From Isochrysis galbana (lineage: Eukaryota > Haptophyta > Isochrysidales > Isochrysidaceae): DNA of 64,000 bases. A model generated the notes under the pieces. It was given only the letters and a program-made list of their open reading frames with translations, did not search any database and was not told the DNA's origin. The stretch lies in the NCBI GenBank assembly GCA_018136815.1, contig CM030931.1, positions 9,483,829 through 9,547,828 of the forward strand, given 5' to 3'. This document shows positions 1 to 9,866 of this stretch, one piece after another. Position numbers and translations under genes: made by a program. Positions within the stretch are counted from its first letter, which is position 1. Each line of letters starts with the position of its first letter.

Positions 1-2440
1 CCCGTGAAAACTTGGCATAATCCGCAAACATGATCGACGACATTGAGACCGCTGCGATGGCTCCCAGTATGGCTAATAGTGTGTGAACGCCAAACCAGCC
101 GCGCCGAGCGAGCAGCACAGGAAATGTTCGAAAGAAGATGATTGAAGACGTGAAGCCGATGGCTGATAGGAGAGACGAGAGGACAGCTGCACCTTCCTTG
201 CCGAAGTCGAGCGCGAAGATGGCAGTTGGGAGAGACGTTGGAATGGCAATGGTGGCTCCTGCTGCCGCTGCTATGGCGGTCTTTGTGCGTGCGGATAGCC
301 TCAACAGTGTAGGCAAATCCGCTTCATGATGCGACGGCCCTAGCGGTGGGGCAGGTGATGCCAGCGGCGGTTGCCCCAAGATACCGTTTGCAAAAGAAAA
401 GCGGCTTGCAACCGAAGATAGCGTCGAGAAGGTGGCACTAGTTGAGAAGGTGGCCGTCATCAAGTCAGCAGGCGGCTGTCCCACGCGTGGCGCATTAGGC
501 TCTGCTAGCGCAAGCGCGGCCCAGCAGGCGATGTTCAAACAGTAAAGCAAAGTGATCATAAGGGCCTTGTCGAGCTGCGATGCCGCATCGTATGCCACAG
601 ATCCGCCCAGCAAGGCTGCAACATAGGAGAACACATACGTGCGGTACCTACCCTCACACTCCGAGGATGCTAAGCATACAATGCCTCGTCGCGGTAGCCG
701 CTGTGGAGTCGACACGAGTGGACGCGGTCGTGTGCGATCCAGAAGATGATTGCCTCCGTCGAGCAGCCGAGGTGCAGCAGCCGCGGCCGCCGCGGCGCTT
801 CTCATTGCAGAGGTTATCACCGCGCCCGTGCCGGACATCGCCCCGTCGGTCGTTGCGAATACCACTCTGGCTCCTGCGTTCCCAGTTGTCCCCGCTGCGG
901 CAGCCACCGCAGCCTCTACAGCGGGCACTTGACTTGAACTCCCCATATCGGTCAAGTATTTCGTCACGTGCGCACTGTACTCGATTATAGGCGTGAAGGC
1001 GAGGTATGTGATACACATTGCCCAGAAAACCCACCGACGAGCAAATCGACGGAAGAGTGGGCGAAGCCGGAGCCGCACGGGTTGGCGACTCAAATAAGGC
1101 GAGTTGGTCTCCCGCATTGCCGCGCCAGCAGCAAAGGATGGACGCGTCCAGAGCAATGGATTGGCGGCAGTCAAGAGGCGTGACGCACTGGATGAGAAGG
1201 CCGAGCCAACCACTGAAAAACCGTTGGTTTTCATATGGGGCCGGTCAAGATCCCGAACACCTTCAGCAAAATCCTCGGCGGACTGTAGGTGCAAGTGGGA
1301 TGTTGGTTCCCGCTGGATAGGTGGAATGTCCGCAGTAGTGGCGCGGGCAACAGTGGGCCGTTCGACGAGGACGGTAGAGCACAGCAGCAAGAGCCCAAGG
1401 CCTCCAATCGCACATGCACCGAAGGGTAGGTAAAACGGAAGCCCCGATGCATCCTCATGGGAGAAAAGGCGAGGTTGCCATGCGTACGAGGCGAGCAAAT
1501 AGCCCGTCTGTAGTCAGTGTAGAAAGTTGGGGTGAACGTTCAGTTGAGATAGGGCAGCACTAGGGATCATGTCGTTGTGAGGTGCTCTAGAATGAAATGG
1601 CACTGCCGCACCTGAAATGCAGACATGATAGCACCCCACACGCGTCCATAATAGTTGCGACCGAACCATGTTCCCACAAATGGGAGCGTTGTGGACGTTG
1701 CCATCGCGGAGAAGAGGCGAAGGGCTGCCCAAGCAAAGTACTGAGAGATAGGTGGAGGCAACTTTCGTCAACAGATTCGGTGTCTCCCTCGAAGCCCAGT
1801 CAGGCTGACCAACGATGGACATGGTCTGGGAATGTGAAAGCACGCTTAAATCTTAGGCCGCAGCAGGAAAGTGCGATCCAGAACACTGCCAAGCAACATG
1901 CCACCTATTGTGATGTCGCCACAGTACTTCACGCACCTGGACATTCAAGCTACCTGGATAGAGGCAGAATGCAGACGAAGCTAAAATGATGACTGTGATC
2001 TGGAGCATTGCGGCACGTTTTGGCCCAAGTGCTAGAAGCACTGGCGCAACGAGAAACTTGCCGAGCGCAAAAGCCTCGTATCCCATTGAGAACAGCTGGT
2101 CGAGCTGTGCTTTATTTACGTGACCGAGCTGGACCAGAGATGGGGCGGCTGAGGACAGCGAGCGGCGCGCAAGCCCGTTCAACAGAGCAAAGAGATACAG
2201 ACAGACGAAGACGCCAACCCGACCACGGCGCAGGCGATTATATGACGAGTGCCTCTTGCGAATGGCCTTGCGTGTCCGCTCGTTTGGCAGTCTGGAGTCC
2301 TGACTCACGTCGTCATCGAGTATGGGTGGGGCAGCGCCAGCACGTAGCCGCATGAGCTTGCGCTCGAGCTGCACAGGAGAGCTGCCGCTTCCACTCGCGA
2401 GCAACAGCAGTGCAGCGGCAAGCAATGGCCATGCGCGCAT
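1..2440 (-). CDS. MFS transporter, OPA/SLC37-like, 3' end outside the window
   Basis: Multi-pass membrane transporter of the major facilitator superfamily. Three exons can be read on the minus strand: 2440-1954, 1724-1612 and 1507-1 (open to the window edge); phases 1 and 0 close exactly and introns are GT-AG. The protein starts MRAWPLLAAALLLLASG, a signal-peptide-like stretch, followed by a basic linker and the first transmembrane segments, including GKFLVAPVLLALGPKRA, the loop 2-3 pattern of the family. Exon 2 gives the FVGTWFGRNYYGRVWG region; exon 3 holds a long cytoplasmic loop and the C-terminal helices (RYRTYVFSYVAALLGG onward). The look of helices 1-4 is closest to organophosphate antiporters and SLC37 sugar-phosphate carriers, but the substrate cannot be told. 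An upstream GTG-initiated extension was rejected in favour of the ATG at 2440. It is divergent from the AP2-like gene. Confidence 0.8.
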
Positions 2441-2624
2441 CAGAGGTCGCGAGCAGATAGAGTGAGGAGAAGGAGGGGGCAGGAACAGGTTTGGGGAATT
2501 GAGGGGAGAGAGACTTGAGGGAAGGGAGACACTCACTCACAAACACAGGATTTGAGAGGACGAGGAGGGGGAGAGGGAGGGGGGAGAGCAGGAGAGAGAG
2601 GAGTCGGGCGGGAGACGAAGGAGG

Positions 2625-2649
2625 AGTACTCTACTCTAGACTAGAGTAG
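2625..2649 (-). promoter_or_regulatory. AGTACT/GAGTA palindromic promoter motif of the MFS gene
   Basis: AGTACTCTACTCTAG followed by ACTAGAGTAG forms an almost perfect dyad about 185 bp upstream of the transporter ATG. Similar dyads lie upstream of most other genes of the window. Function as a promoter is inference. Confidence 0.45.
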
Positions 2650-2774
2650 TGGAGGGGTTGAGTAGATTAGATTAGATGGCTATTACTTGAAGAGAGCACG
2701 GGAGATGGACGGTTTGCTCGACGAGGCGGCGGCGGAGACAAGAAGGAGAGAGAGGTAGCAATATAATCTCCTAA

Positions 2775-2790
2775 AGAGAGTACTTTACGT
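2775..2790 (+). promoter_or_regulatory. AGTACT motif in the divergent MFS/AP2 intergenic region
   Basis: AGAGAGTACTTTACGT lies in the 836-bp gap between the two divergent starts. The rest of the gap holds purine-rich sequence (2500-2760) and a CT-rich tract (2940-3070); no other coding signal was seen there. Confidence 0.35.
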
Positions 2791-3276
2791 CCGTCCGCGC
2801 GGCAGGCCGCGCTTCCTATCTCTGTACTCTACGCCGGTCAAAAAAGGGGGGCGGGGGGGGGAGGGAAGGTGGCCCCGCCCAACCGTCCACCCACGGCCCG
2901 GCTGAATTTCCCGCCTTTCCTCTCGTACTCCTCTACCGACCTCCCCTCTCCCGTTCCCTCCCTCCCTCTCCCTCTCCCTCCCTCCCTCCCTCCTCCCTTC
3001 CTCTCCCTCTCCCCTTCCTTGTCCCTTCTCCCCCTCTCTTCTGCCTTCTTCTCTCTTTCTCGCTCTCTGATCTCTCTGCTGACCCGCTCGCCCCGTAAGC
3101 CTCCCCCCGGCTCCCGCACGCACCTCTCTCTCGCCTTCCACTGTGGAAGCTGAGAGACTGACCTGCTGGCGTGGCCCTCTACCGAACACTGCCGGCTACG
3201 CCGCTAGACCGCCTTGCCTGTCATCCGCGTGGGCACACGCGGTGAGCTGCACTCCGGCTCGCCGCATTCGGCACCG

Positions 3277-5031
3277 ATGGAAGTCGCGTGCACAGGCCGG
3301 CTGCCCTCTAGTCCACAGCACGATCCTGCGCGCAAGCGGATGCTGACGCGCCCACTCAGCGATGCACTCTGGGAAGAGACAGAGTGGGACGTAGCTGACG
3401 GAGAGATCAGTGTGGCCCCTTGCGTAGCCGACGCATCCCTTGAAGACGAGCTGCACTCAGCCGTCACTACGACGCAGGAAGTTAGCGACGCAGGGTCGAT
3501 TTCACCTGAGTCTGACCGTGTTCCACAGCTGCCACGGCAGCCCATTGAAGTCTCTGCCACTTGCAAAGCGTGCAAAGGCCGGCATGTAGCTCATTGCTGC
3601 GGCAAAGGTCGGATTTATCGCCTCTATCATTCCCCGTCGCTTAAGACAGCGACAATGGCTGAGACGGCAGTCCGAAAGCGGAAAGCTGTGGCCCCATCTA
3701 ACAATGGCCAAAGTTGTGAACATCATTCAAGAGAGGATTTGGGCAAGGATGGCAGTCGTCGGTTCTATCAGTGTGGCTTTTCCACTGAGTGCACTCTTCC
3801 CTCTGGTCACCGGGGTGTGTGTGACATTCCAGATCTTGGCCGTCGCGGAAGGCGATGCCAAGCACCGAAGCGCCTTGGTGTGAACGACTCTTGGGCTTTG
3901 GGCTCTGCAAGCACTTGGTCTAGTGAAGTCGCCAACCTCGTCCTCGTATCGGCGCAAGCAGAATTGTCCGATGCAATCCCCGGGCCGTTGACTCCTCACG
4001 AAACTGGCAGAGCTTCAACCATTGCTGCCAAGAGTGGTGCTTCTTCTGCCGTGAATACGTCAGAACTTTGCACATTTGAGACGGGGAAAGCTTTGGGTGG
4101 CGCACCCACATCTGCTAGACATATCGAGGACATGACGTCTGTACTCCAAGCATCAAGGGCGAATACTGACGAATCGCGGCTTGAACTTTTGCATGCCTGT
4201 GAACAAGCTGCCAAAGAGCTTGTGCAGCTGCAAGATGGCACCATTGTTTTTGTTGATGGTGTGCCAATTACTGTTAGCCGCGATCCTGGAGTTCCGGCCG
4301 AGAGTCGCGCTTCCTTCGTCTTTCGTTCGGAGGCGTCCTTCACAGGATTCCGTGGTGTTCAGTGGGACCCGTCGCTACGATGCTTCATTGTCCAGGCCTC
4401 TCGGGCTGATCCGCCCTCGTTTCATAGGGGAGAACACACACATCGATGCGGCCCCACGCGCTTCAACGGATCCTTCTCTACCGTTTCGGAGGCAGCTGCG
4501 CATTATACCGCGTGCGTGCTTCCCTATATTGCGCGTGCGGTTCGTGCTGGTTGGGTGTGCCCGCCTGAAGTAGTGCCTTCAGATGCAGAACATCTTTGTG
4601 TCTCCATGTCGAAGGATGGCTGTTCGAGCATGACTGGCAATGGATATCTCCGGCATCTGGTCGACCACAAGATGGTTCATGTCGGACTCCACCTTGGCGT
4701 CGTCTGGCTACCTATGACCGATGCCATTCCAGAAGGAGCCATCTCCCACCCTAAGCGTGGACAGCAATCCTCCGAAATGCTGGCTTTGCTACCAACATCT
4801 CAGGGCAGCCCGGTACGCCCGGCCGATGCGCCGGAGCTCATGTCAGCAAGAAGTTCATCGTCCCCATTGAACGGTATACGTTTCGCGGTGGACGTGGGTC
4901 TCGACAAAAGCTGCGAGATCGGAGCGAGGGAACTTCGTGAGGCGGCAGGCCTCTTCGCAGTGTTTGCTGCTTTCTCCGCCTGGCGAGATGCTCCAATGGG
5001 ATCGTATACAAGTGTCGAGGATAGGTGCTGA
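3277..5031 (+). CDS. AP2/ERF-like domain protein with Cys/His motifs
   Basis: Intronless frame of 584 residues; the first in-frame ATG is 3277 (an upstream TTG at 3214 was not used). Residues about 352-420 read SFTGFRGVQWDP ... FNGSFSTVSEAAAHYTACV, which fits the AP2/ERF DNA-binding fold (YRGV strand, then G-F-T-EAA-Y helix), with a longer loop than in plants. Two Cys/His stretches precede it: CKACKGRHVAHCCGK near residues 96-110 and CTLPSGHRGVC near 171-182; similar motifs recur in algal nuclear proteins of unknown role and could bind zinc. The remainder is Ser/Ala-rich and probably disordered. Likely a nuclear transcriptional regulator; target genes unknown. The AP2 assignment is by pattern and moderately sure. 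Confidence 0.7.
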   Translation: MEVACTGRLPSSPQHDPARKRMLTRPLSDALWEETEWDVADGEISVAPCVADASLEDELHSAVTTTQEVSDAGSISPESDRVPQLPRQPIEVSATCKACKGRHVAHCCGKGRIYRLYHSPSLKTATMAETAVRKRKAVAPSNNGQSCEHHSREDLGKDGSRRFYQCGFSTECTLPSGHRGVCDIPDLGRRGRRCQAPKRLGVNDSWALGSASTWSSEVANLVLVSAQAELSDAIPGPLTPHETGRASTIAAKSGASSAVNTSELCTFETGKALGGAPTSARHIEDMTSVLQASRANTDESRLELLHACEQAAKELVQLQDGTIVFVDGVPITVSRDPGVPAESRASFVFRSEASFTGFRGVQWDPSLRCFIVQASRADPPSFHRGEHTHRCGPTRFNGSFSTVSEAAAHYTACVLPYIARAVRAGWVCPPEVVPSDAEHLCVSMSKDGCSSMTGNGYLRHLVDHKMVHVGLHLGVVWLPMTDAIPEGAISHPKRGQQSSEMLALLPTSQGSPVRPADAPELMSARSSSSPLNGIRFAVDVGLDKSCEIGARELREAAGLFAVFAAFSAWRDAPMGSYTSVEDRC

Positions 5032-5205
5032 CAGGCCAGCCGTGCCTTATGGTGAAGGGCGACAAGGGAATAGCTCTCCTCCACACATCTCGTGCGGCAC
5101 GCAGCAGTGAAAGTCTAGTCAACGTATAATGTTTTCGGAGCATTCTTCATGGCGTTTCACGTGCGTGTTGTACGTCGGCAATTGCGATTCAAGCTGAATT
5201 GGCTA

Positions 5206-6354
5206 GGCACTTGTTCAGACAAAAAAAAAATTCTTAATAATCTCGCCGCGCGCGCGACCCTGCACAGTATCTACGCAGCCACGCCCGCTTCCCTTCCCTC
5301 CCCCTCCACCTGCCTTGCGGCTCGTCCCCTCGTGCTCTACCTAGGGGCTGGGTGTAGTGGGTTTCCAGTGGCAGACGGTGTGTACCGATTCTCGACGGCC
5401 TGGTTCTCACCTTCCTCCTGTGCCATCGGGCTACCGGCTGATGTGTGTTTGTTCCTTGTGCTGGGCGTCAGGCAACTGTGGTCATTGTGACTGAGGTCTG
5501 TCGTCGGTTGGTCGGCTCGCTACTAGCGGCTAGGGGTCGCTTGGTTAGGCAAGACGCTCTGCTATGTTGAGGGCTTTCGCTACCAGAGATAGATTCGTGT
5601 TCATTACCAGGGCGCCTTTGTTGTTAGTTGAAAAGACAGGGGCGCTGAGGTCGTGTGGAGATTTGATTTTCGGCTTCCTTCCCTGGGTGGCCTTGCGCGT
5701 GCGTGCGGTTGAGAAATCGTCCGGCGGTTCACGACCTCTAACGAGGGCCGTGAACCTGCTAAGAACTCTCTCGATAACCGGTACGTGGTGGAAGGTGTGA
5801 TTTTCAAATTCCACCTTGTAGAAGTCACTAATGATGTATCTCCATGCTATTAGGTAGAGGGCTTTGAGGCTGTCCGGCGTCGGGGAGTTTGGGTACGCAA
5901 ATAGTCTGTCTTTGAGTTTTTGAGTCGTCGATCTGTCGTTCGCCGGGGTGTATCCCGCTACAGCTTCTACGGTTTGAAATATCGGGAGCGTGGACGGGCA
6001 TCTAGCTAGGTGCGTCGAGTTCTCTCTGTGTTTCCCGCAGAGCCTACACTTTGTGGTGATTGCCGCTGTGAAACGGTTGCGCGTACCCAGCCTCCTATGT
6101 GTAATGTGCTTAAAATGTAGGTGTTTGTCTGTGTGCTTTAACAGGGGGTGAGTGTAGAGTTTCGCCACGTGCTTCCATTCGTCGTGCGTCAGGCCAATCT
6201 TGCGGGCCCACGCTTCCCGCGCTGACTGAGGTTTGCTGCAGGAGCCGTCTCCCTTGAGCTCGCGTGTTATATCCGATACGGTGATTTGGTCTAGTTGCGT
6301 CTTTTCGCTGAGCGTGTACTCGTCCGCGAGCGGGAATTCGGCACTTGTTCAGAC
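5206..6354 (-). mobile_element. 5'-truncated LINE copy A with exact target duplication
   Basis: Insertion of 1119 bp (5221-6339) flanked by identical 15-bp repeats GGCACTTGTTCAGAC at 5206-5220 and 6340-6354. In minus orientation it carries the 3' part of a non-LTR retrotransposon: an open frame from 6339 to 5545, a roughly 320-bp 3' UTR, and a tail reading GAGATTATTAAGAA then a T run. Strong 5' truncation, an odd tail and a target duplication are the signature of target-primed reverse transcription. The exact duplication suggests a young insertion. Confidence 0.9.
5545..6339 (-). CDS. LINE polyprotein C-terminus (zf-RVT-like) of copy A
   Basis: The reading frame is open from the 5' truncation point to TAA/TAG at 5545 and has no start of its own, so it is a fragment. 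It contains LADEYTLSEKTQLDQITVSD, EWKHVAKLYTHPLLKHTDKH, then the zinc-knuckle-like CRLCGKHRENSTHLARC, which matches the Cys-His zf-RVT motif found after the reverse transcriptase of many LINEs, then a region rich in aromatic residues (LYLIAWRYIISDFYKVEFE) and a basic tail (RTRKATQGRKPKIK). The same order is seen in copies B, C and E of this window. No reverse transcriptase core remains. Confidence 0.8.
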   Translation of the reverse strand, partial: EFPLADEYTLSEKTQLDQITVSDITRELKGDGSCSKPQSAREAWARKIGLTHDEWKHVAKLYTHPLLKHTDKHLHFKHITHRRLGTRNRFTAAITTKCRLCGKHRENSTHLARCPSTLPIFQTVEAVAGYTPANDRSTTQKLKDRLFAYPNSPTPDSLKALYLIAWRYIISDFYKVEFENHTFHHVPVIERVLSRFTALVRGREPPDDFSTARTRKATQGRKPKIKSPHDLSAPVFSTNNKGALVMNTNLSLVAKALNIAERLA

Positions 6355-6761
6355 AGCTTGTGTAGCACTTCGCCCGCCGCTTTACTGTGAGCAACAGCCT
6401 TCGACTCTTGCCCTGTCGCGGCATAAAAACAAGCGCCTTAATTTTTAATTAATAAACCTGTGGCAAGTGTCGAATTTCTCACCGCACCTGCAGTTGTGGT
6501 TGTGGGCCCCACCATTGCTACTCCACCTCACCATACCATCAACACTTGCACGCCCTGTCGTGCGGCGATCCACGCGGGCACTTGCACTTGCTAGCATCCG
6601 AACCTCCAGTAGTATTGAGTATCGTCGATACACCTGACCTTGACCGATTTGCCGATAGAGGCGATATACGCGATAAAGGCGATATTCGGCAAAGCCAAAG
6701 TAGCAAAGTTTTTGGTTTACTCTATCCCCGGATAACAACTGAAGCTATAAGTGCTGCTAAA
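6355..6761. other. Intergenic, no gene seen
   Basis: AT-richer stretch between LINE copy A and the next repeat. Short imperfect repeats of GCGATA occur at 6650-6695. No supported coding frame or RNA gene. Confidence 0.5.
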
Positions 6762-6786
6762 GGTCGTTTGCCTTCATTTGGTACCG
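6762..6786 (+). repeat. Single end of the GGTCGTTTGCC terminal-repeat family
   Basis: GGTCGTTTGCCTTCATTTGG followed by TACC matches both ends of the MITE-like element at 26145-26431. Here only one end is recognised; the retroposon inserted 8 bp further on may have landed in a relic. Confidence 0.5.
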
Positions 6787-6794
6787 CCCGAACA

Positions 6795-7706
6795 CACACA
6801 CAAGACACAATAAATAAAATAATTAATGTTATATCCTAGCCAACCCCACTAGCTAATTGGACACAACTTTTCCGTCCCGGAATCCCGCCATGCCTGACGA
6901 GCCAGGTGTCCGAGTGCTACCGGGGGGAGGGGGCTCTGCCCCCTCCCCTCGATATTTGTCCTCCCCCCAGTGCACGCACCGACCCCGCGCACCCCAGCAC
7001 GTCCTCGTCTCCTCGAGTCCACGCTGGGGGAAAACCCTTTTCGGGTAAAAGCAACGCAGGGGGGGGGGGGGGGGCACTCGTGAATAGGGGCCCAGGAGCG
7101 CTAATCTCTCCTCGCCGAAGCGAGTGGCCGCGGCAAGCCGCGGCCCTTCCCTCCTGGCTCTGGCGCCCCCGTCTTCTCTTACCCAAACGGGGCGAGAAGA
7201 CGCGTTTCTGCCGGAGGGGAGAGCTGCCGCTCTCCCCTCCCCTCCCTCTTCCCTTTTCCTCCTCTCTTCCCTGCGGCGGGGGCCCATGGCGCGCGCCTGC
7301 GGCCCCTCTTCAGGTCCCCAGGAGGCCGGCAGGGGCCTGGGAGCGCAGCTCAGGGGGCAGGTGAGGCTGGGGCATGGCCCTGGCCCCTCCTGCCTCTCCC
7401 TCGCTGGCTCTCGAGCCCCTGCCAGTCGACCGGAGCTGGCTGGGGGGTCCTGATCAGGGGGGCCCAGGGGGAGGAGGGGCTGGTTAGAGGGATGGGCAGG
7501 CCACGACGGGCCAGGGCGGGCGAATCAGGCGTGCCTGTGGGGAGAGGGATGGGTCAGCATGGCAGTGTGCTCCTGGCAGGCCATCAGGCGTGCCAGGAGA
7601 GTGAGTGGTTCCTCCCCCATGGCAGGGGAGGAGTGGAGAGAGAGGGGGGCTCGTGCCCCCCCATGGGCGAACTAAGTATAAACTTAGTTGCACACACAAG
7701 ACACAA
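6795..7706 (-). mobile_element. Retroposon copy 1 (hairpin head, type I 3' end) with 16-bp target duplication
   Basis: The 880-bp element at 6811-7690 is flanked by identical CACACACAAGACACAA (6795-6810 and 7691-7706). Read on the minus strand it begins CAACTAAGTTTATACTTAGT, an 8-bp inverted repeat round a 4-nt loop, then CGCCCATGG and a GGGGGGC/GCCCCCC hairpin. A GC-rich body follows, and it ends GGTTGGCTAGGATATAACAT plus an A/T-rich tail. It has no convincing coding frame. It shares its head with copies at 43.3, 54.1 and 58.9 kb, and its 3' half with the copy at 43.3 kb. Non-autonomous retroposon is inferred from target duplication, tail and 5'-truncated relatives. Confidence 0.85.
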
Positions 7707-8524
7707 GCGCACCCTCTCTCTCTGGTGTCTTTATGGACCGAAGAAAGTTATTACCGCATCCCTGTGATGGTATCGGGTGTCGGCGTCAAAGATTTTGTTT
7801 GTTCCCTGAGTCGAGTGATTTCATACAACACCCGAGTGATGTTTTCTTGATGCTCCAATTTTTCTCGGGGGGGGGGGAGGGGGCGCCCTTCACCTATGTG
7901 CTATGTGCCCCTTCCCCATATTCCTTATTCTTATTCATTTCTCTGATTCCCTTCCGTGGGCGACCGTGTCATTCTCCCGAAATAGACCGCCACGCGCGGG
8001 ACGAGGGAGGGGGGTCACTCACCGACGCCATTGGCTTTCGTGGGGCAGGAGGGGGTTCGTCCGGGGGGGGGGGGGGGGAGACGGTTGACGGGGCAGGTGC
8101 AGGGGGGGACCCTGCGGAATCCTTCGACACCCAGGGCCCAGAGGAGGTGGAAAATAGTGGTTAAAAAGGGTGAGTGACCGGGCTAGTTGTGGGGGCCCGA
8201 GCAAGGGGGGGTCTGTGTCCCAATGGGCCCCGGATGTTTCTCATCCCTAATAGATAACCCTGCTTGACCGCCCTACACAAAGCGTTGCTTGATTGAAATG
8301 TGCTGTTCTAGAAACATCAGCCGAGACGGCACCATAGATCATTCGCATGAAGGACAGCAAGCAGTCCCACTTGCCAGATTCTAGCAGGCGAATCCACTGC
8401 CGCAATCTTTGCTTGCGATGCTTAAATTCAAACGAAGTCCATCTAAGCCAGTAAATGTTGGTTCAAGCAGCCCAAGCATTGAGGGCAACACCTCTTCGAA
8501 AGAAGGCAGCACGCCGGCCCCACT
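7707..8524. other. Intergenic with G-runs and one transposon end
   Basis: Contains G-runs near 7867-7878 and 8060-8078. The sequence ACCCTGCTTGACCGCCCTA at 8257-8275 matches, inverted, the terminal repeat of the 50.9-kb TIR element, so it is probably a relic end of that family. No gene seen. Confidence 0.5.
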
Positions 8525-8740
8525 TCAATGACAGCATATCATGCGAAGAAAGACTTGAAGCCACGTAGGGAGCGTCGAGATTAAGTTGAAGAACCAACCG
8601 AAAAGCCACTGCGGGAAGACTTGGTCATGCCACCTTGCCTGAACGTCATCCGACGCAGAGAGTTCTCGCATCGGAGCTGCCATTGCTGCAGCGATGATAG
8701 CGATGACTAAGAGGAAGTTCACGCGGATTGACACCGGCAT
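8525..8740 (-). CDS. Small secreted or membrane peptide, 71 residues
   Basis: ATG at 8740, stop at 8525. It starts MPVSIRVNFLLVIAIIAAAM, a clear signal peptide with an AMA-A type cleavage context, followed by a short charged mature region (MRELSASDDVQARWHDQ) and an aromatic amphipathic C-terminus (FPQWLFGWFFNLISTLP, ending MICCH). No family is recognised. The nearest promoter-like dyad is at 9365-9391, so the 5' leader would be long and perhaps spliced (an AG occurs just before the ATG). The signal peptide argues that it is real; the small size limits certainty. Confidence 0.5.
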   Translation of the reverse strand: MPVSIRVNFLLVIAIIAAAMAAPMRELSASDDVQARWHDQVFPQWLFGWFFNLISTLPTWLQVFLRMICCH

Positions 8741-9026
8741 CCTATCGACACAGGAATAACAGATGTGCGTGAGTCTGTACTGGAGAGTTCAAGCACAGCC
8801 CAACAGGGGTGCCAAGCAAGGACACGCTAATCGATCCAGCTCGGGGCTTCTGTCGCTCTGGGTGTGTGAGAAGAGCGTGCACGGGCAGCGCGTTTCGTGA
8901 CTCTTCTTCGCAGGCGAGACTCTTGTGACGACGGGGCCTGGCGAGCTTCACCTTGTTGGCGGGAGAGTGGCGGCGAAGAGTGAAGGGTGAGCGCTCGCGG
9001 TCGGCGAGGGAAGCCTCGTCCAAGCG

Positions 9027-9094
9027 CAAGATGACGGATGATGAAGGAAGAGTTTCTTCTCAAGATGACGGATGATGAAGGAACAGTCTCTTCT
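9027..9094. repeat. Tandem duplication of a 34-bp unit
   Basis: Two adjacent 34-bp units starting CAAGATGACGGATGATGAAG (9027-9060 and 9061-9094) differ at only two positions. It lies in the presumed leader of the small secreted peptide gene. Confidence 0.8.
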
Positions 9095-9364
9095 AATGTT
9101 TCACCTCGCCGTTTGACGTTAAACTCGGAGTGAAACTCGAGTGAAACACTCTCAAACCCCCCCCGTCTCTCTCCCGATTGGTTCCTCTGCCGGTCCAAAG
9201 GGCGTCTCCCCTCGGCTGCCGCCCGCCCGCCCAAATCTGCCGGCCGTCTCTCTCTCTCTCTCTCTCTCGTGGAGATCGTACAAAGCAGAAAGTACTCTCT
9301 TGTGCTGCTCTTCTTTCTCGCTGCTGAGCTCACACAGCTACGAGAGCGATCTCGGAGGCGGAGT

Positions 9365-9391
9365 GAGTACTTTACTCTAGAGTAGAGAGTA
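9365..9391 (-). promoter_or_regulatory. AGTACT/GAGTA promoter-like dyad
   Basis: GAGTACTTTACTCTAGAG followed by TAGAGAGTA repeats the dyad seen upstream of the MFS, KMO-like and helicase genes. It is followed on the plus side by a (CT)n tract at 9248-9270 within the presumed leader. Confidence 0.45.
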
Positions 9392-9547
9392 TGTAGAGAG
9401 AGGATCCCCACTGCCATAAATAGATTTGTGCGTGTGGAGAGAGGCGCCCTCCCCCTCAGCGCTCCTTTGGCCTTCGTGGCCGTCCGGCGGCTCAATTATA
9501 GCGGCTGTCGGCTGTGCCCGTGGCAGTTTTCTTGTGGTGGGAGTATA

Positions 9548-9866
9548 TCCGTTAGAACTTATAGAGTCGTAGGACATGTTGTTAGCTAGCATTCCTAGCC
9601 ACATCCACCAGACGAGCGATGCGCCAACCACGCACACCCCCAACGCGGGGCATAGGCTCCGTTGCCGTCGAAGGGCTACGGTCCCGTAGTACTAAGGTTA
9701 TACTAACACAACAATAAAACTCTGACGCTCCCCCATCGCCAAATCGCCAAAGGCGAAACGGCGAAACCCTGATTCTACCCATCGTTGCCATTCCCGAGAA
9801 AGGTACAAGCTTACCTTTGAGGCAGAAATGTGTTCAAGCGTCAAAGACACAAGCCAGCAACAATTC
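9548..9866. repeat. Dispersed repeat R3, copy 1
   Basis: About 319 bp starting TCCGTTAGAACTTATAG and ending CAGCAACAATTC. A second copy at 20781-21087 is the same from end to end with small indels, including variation in a GCCAAAGGCGAAA block, and a short related piece occurs at 40095-40162. There is no coding frame. It lacks TG...CA ends and no target duplication was found, so its class is unknown. Confidence 0.8.

Noticed and set aside
3214-3276. Upstream TTG start for the AP2-like gene
   Set aside because: Eukaryotic genes rarely start at TTG; the ATG at 3277 is in the same frame.
9548-9866. Repeat R3 as a solo LTR
   Set aside because: The start resembles some copia-type LTR starts, but there are no TG...CA ends and no flanking duplication, so the class was left open.
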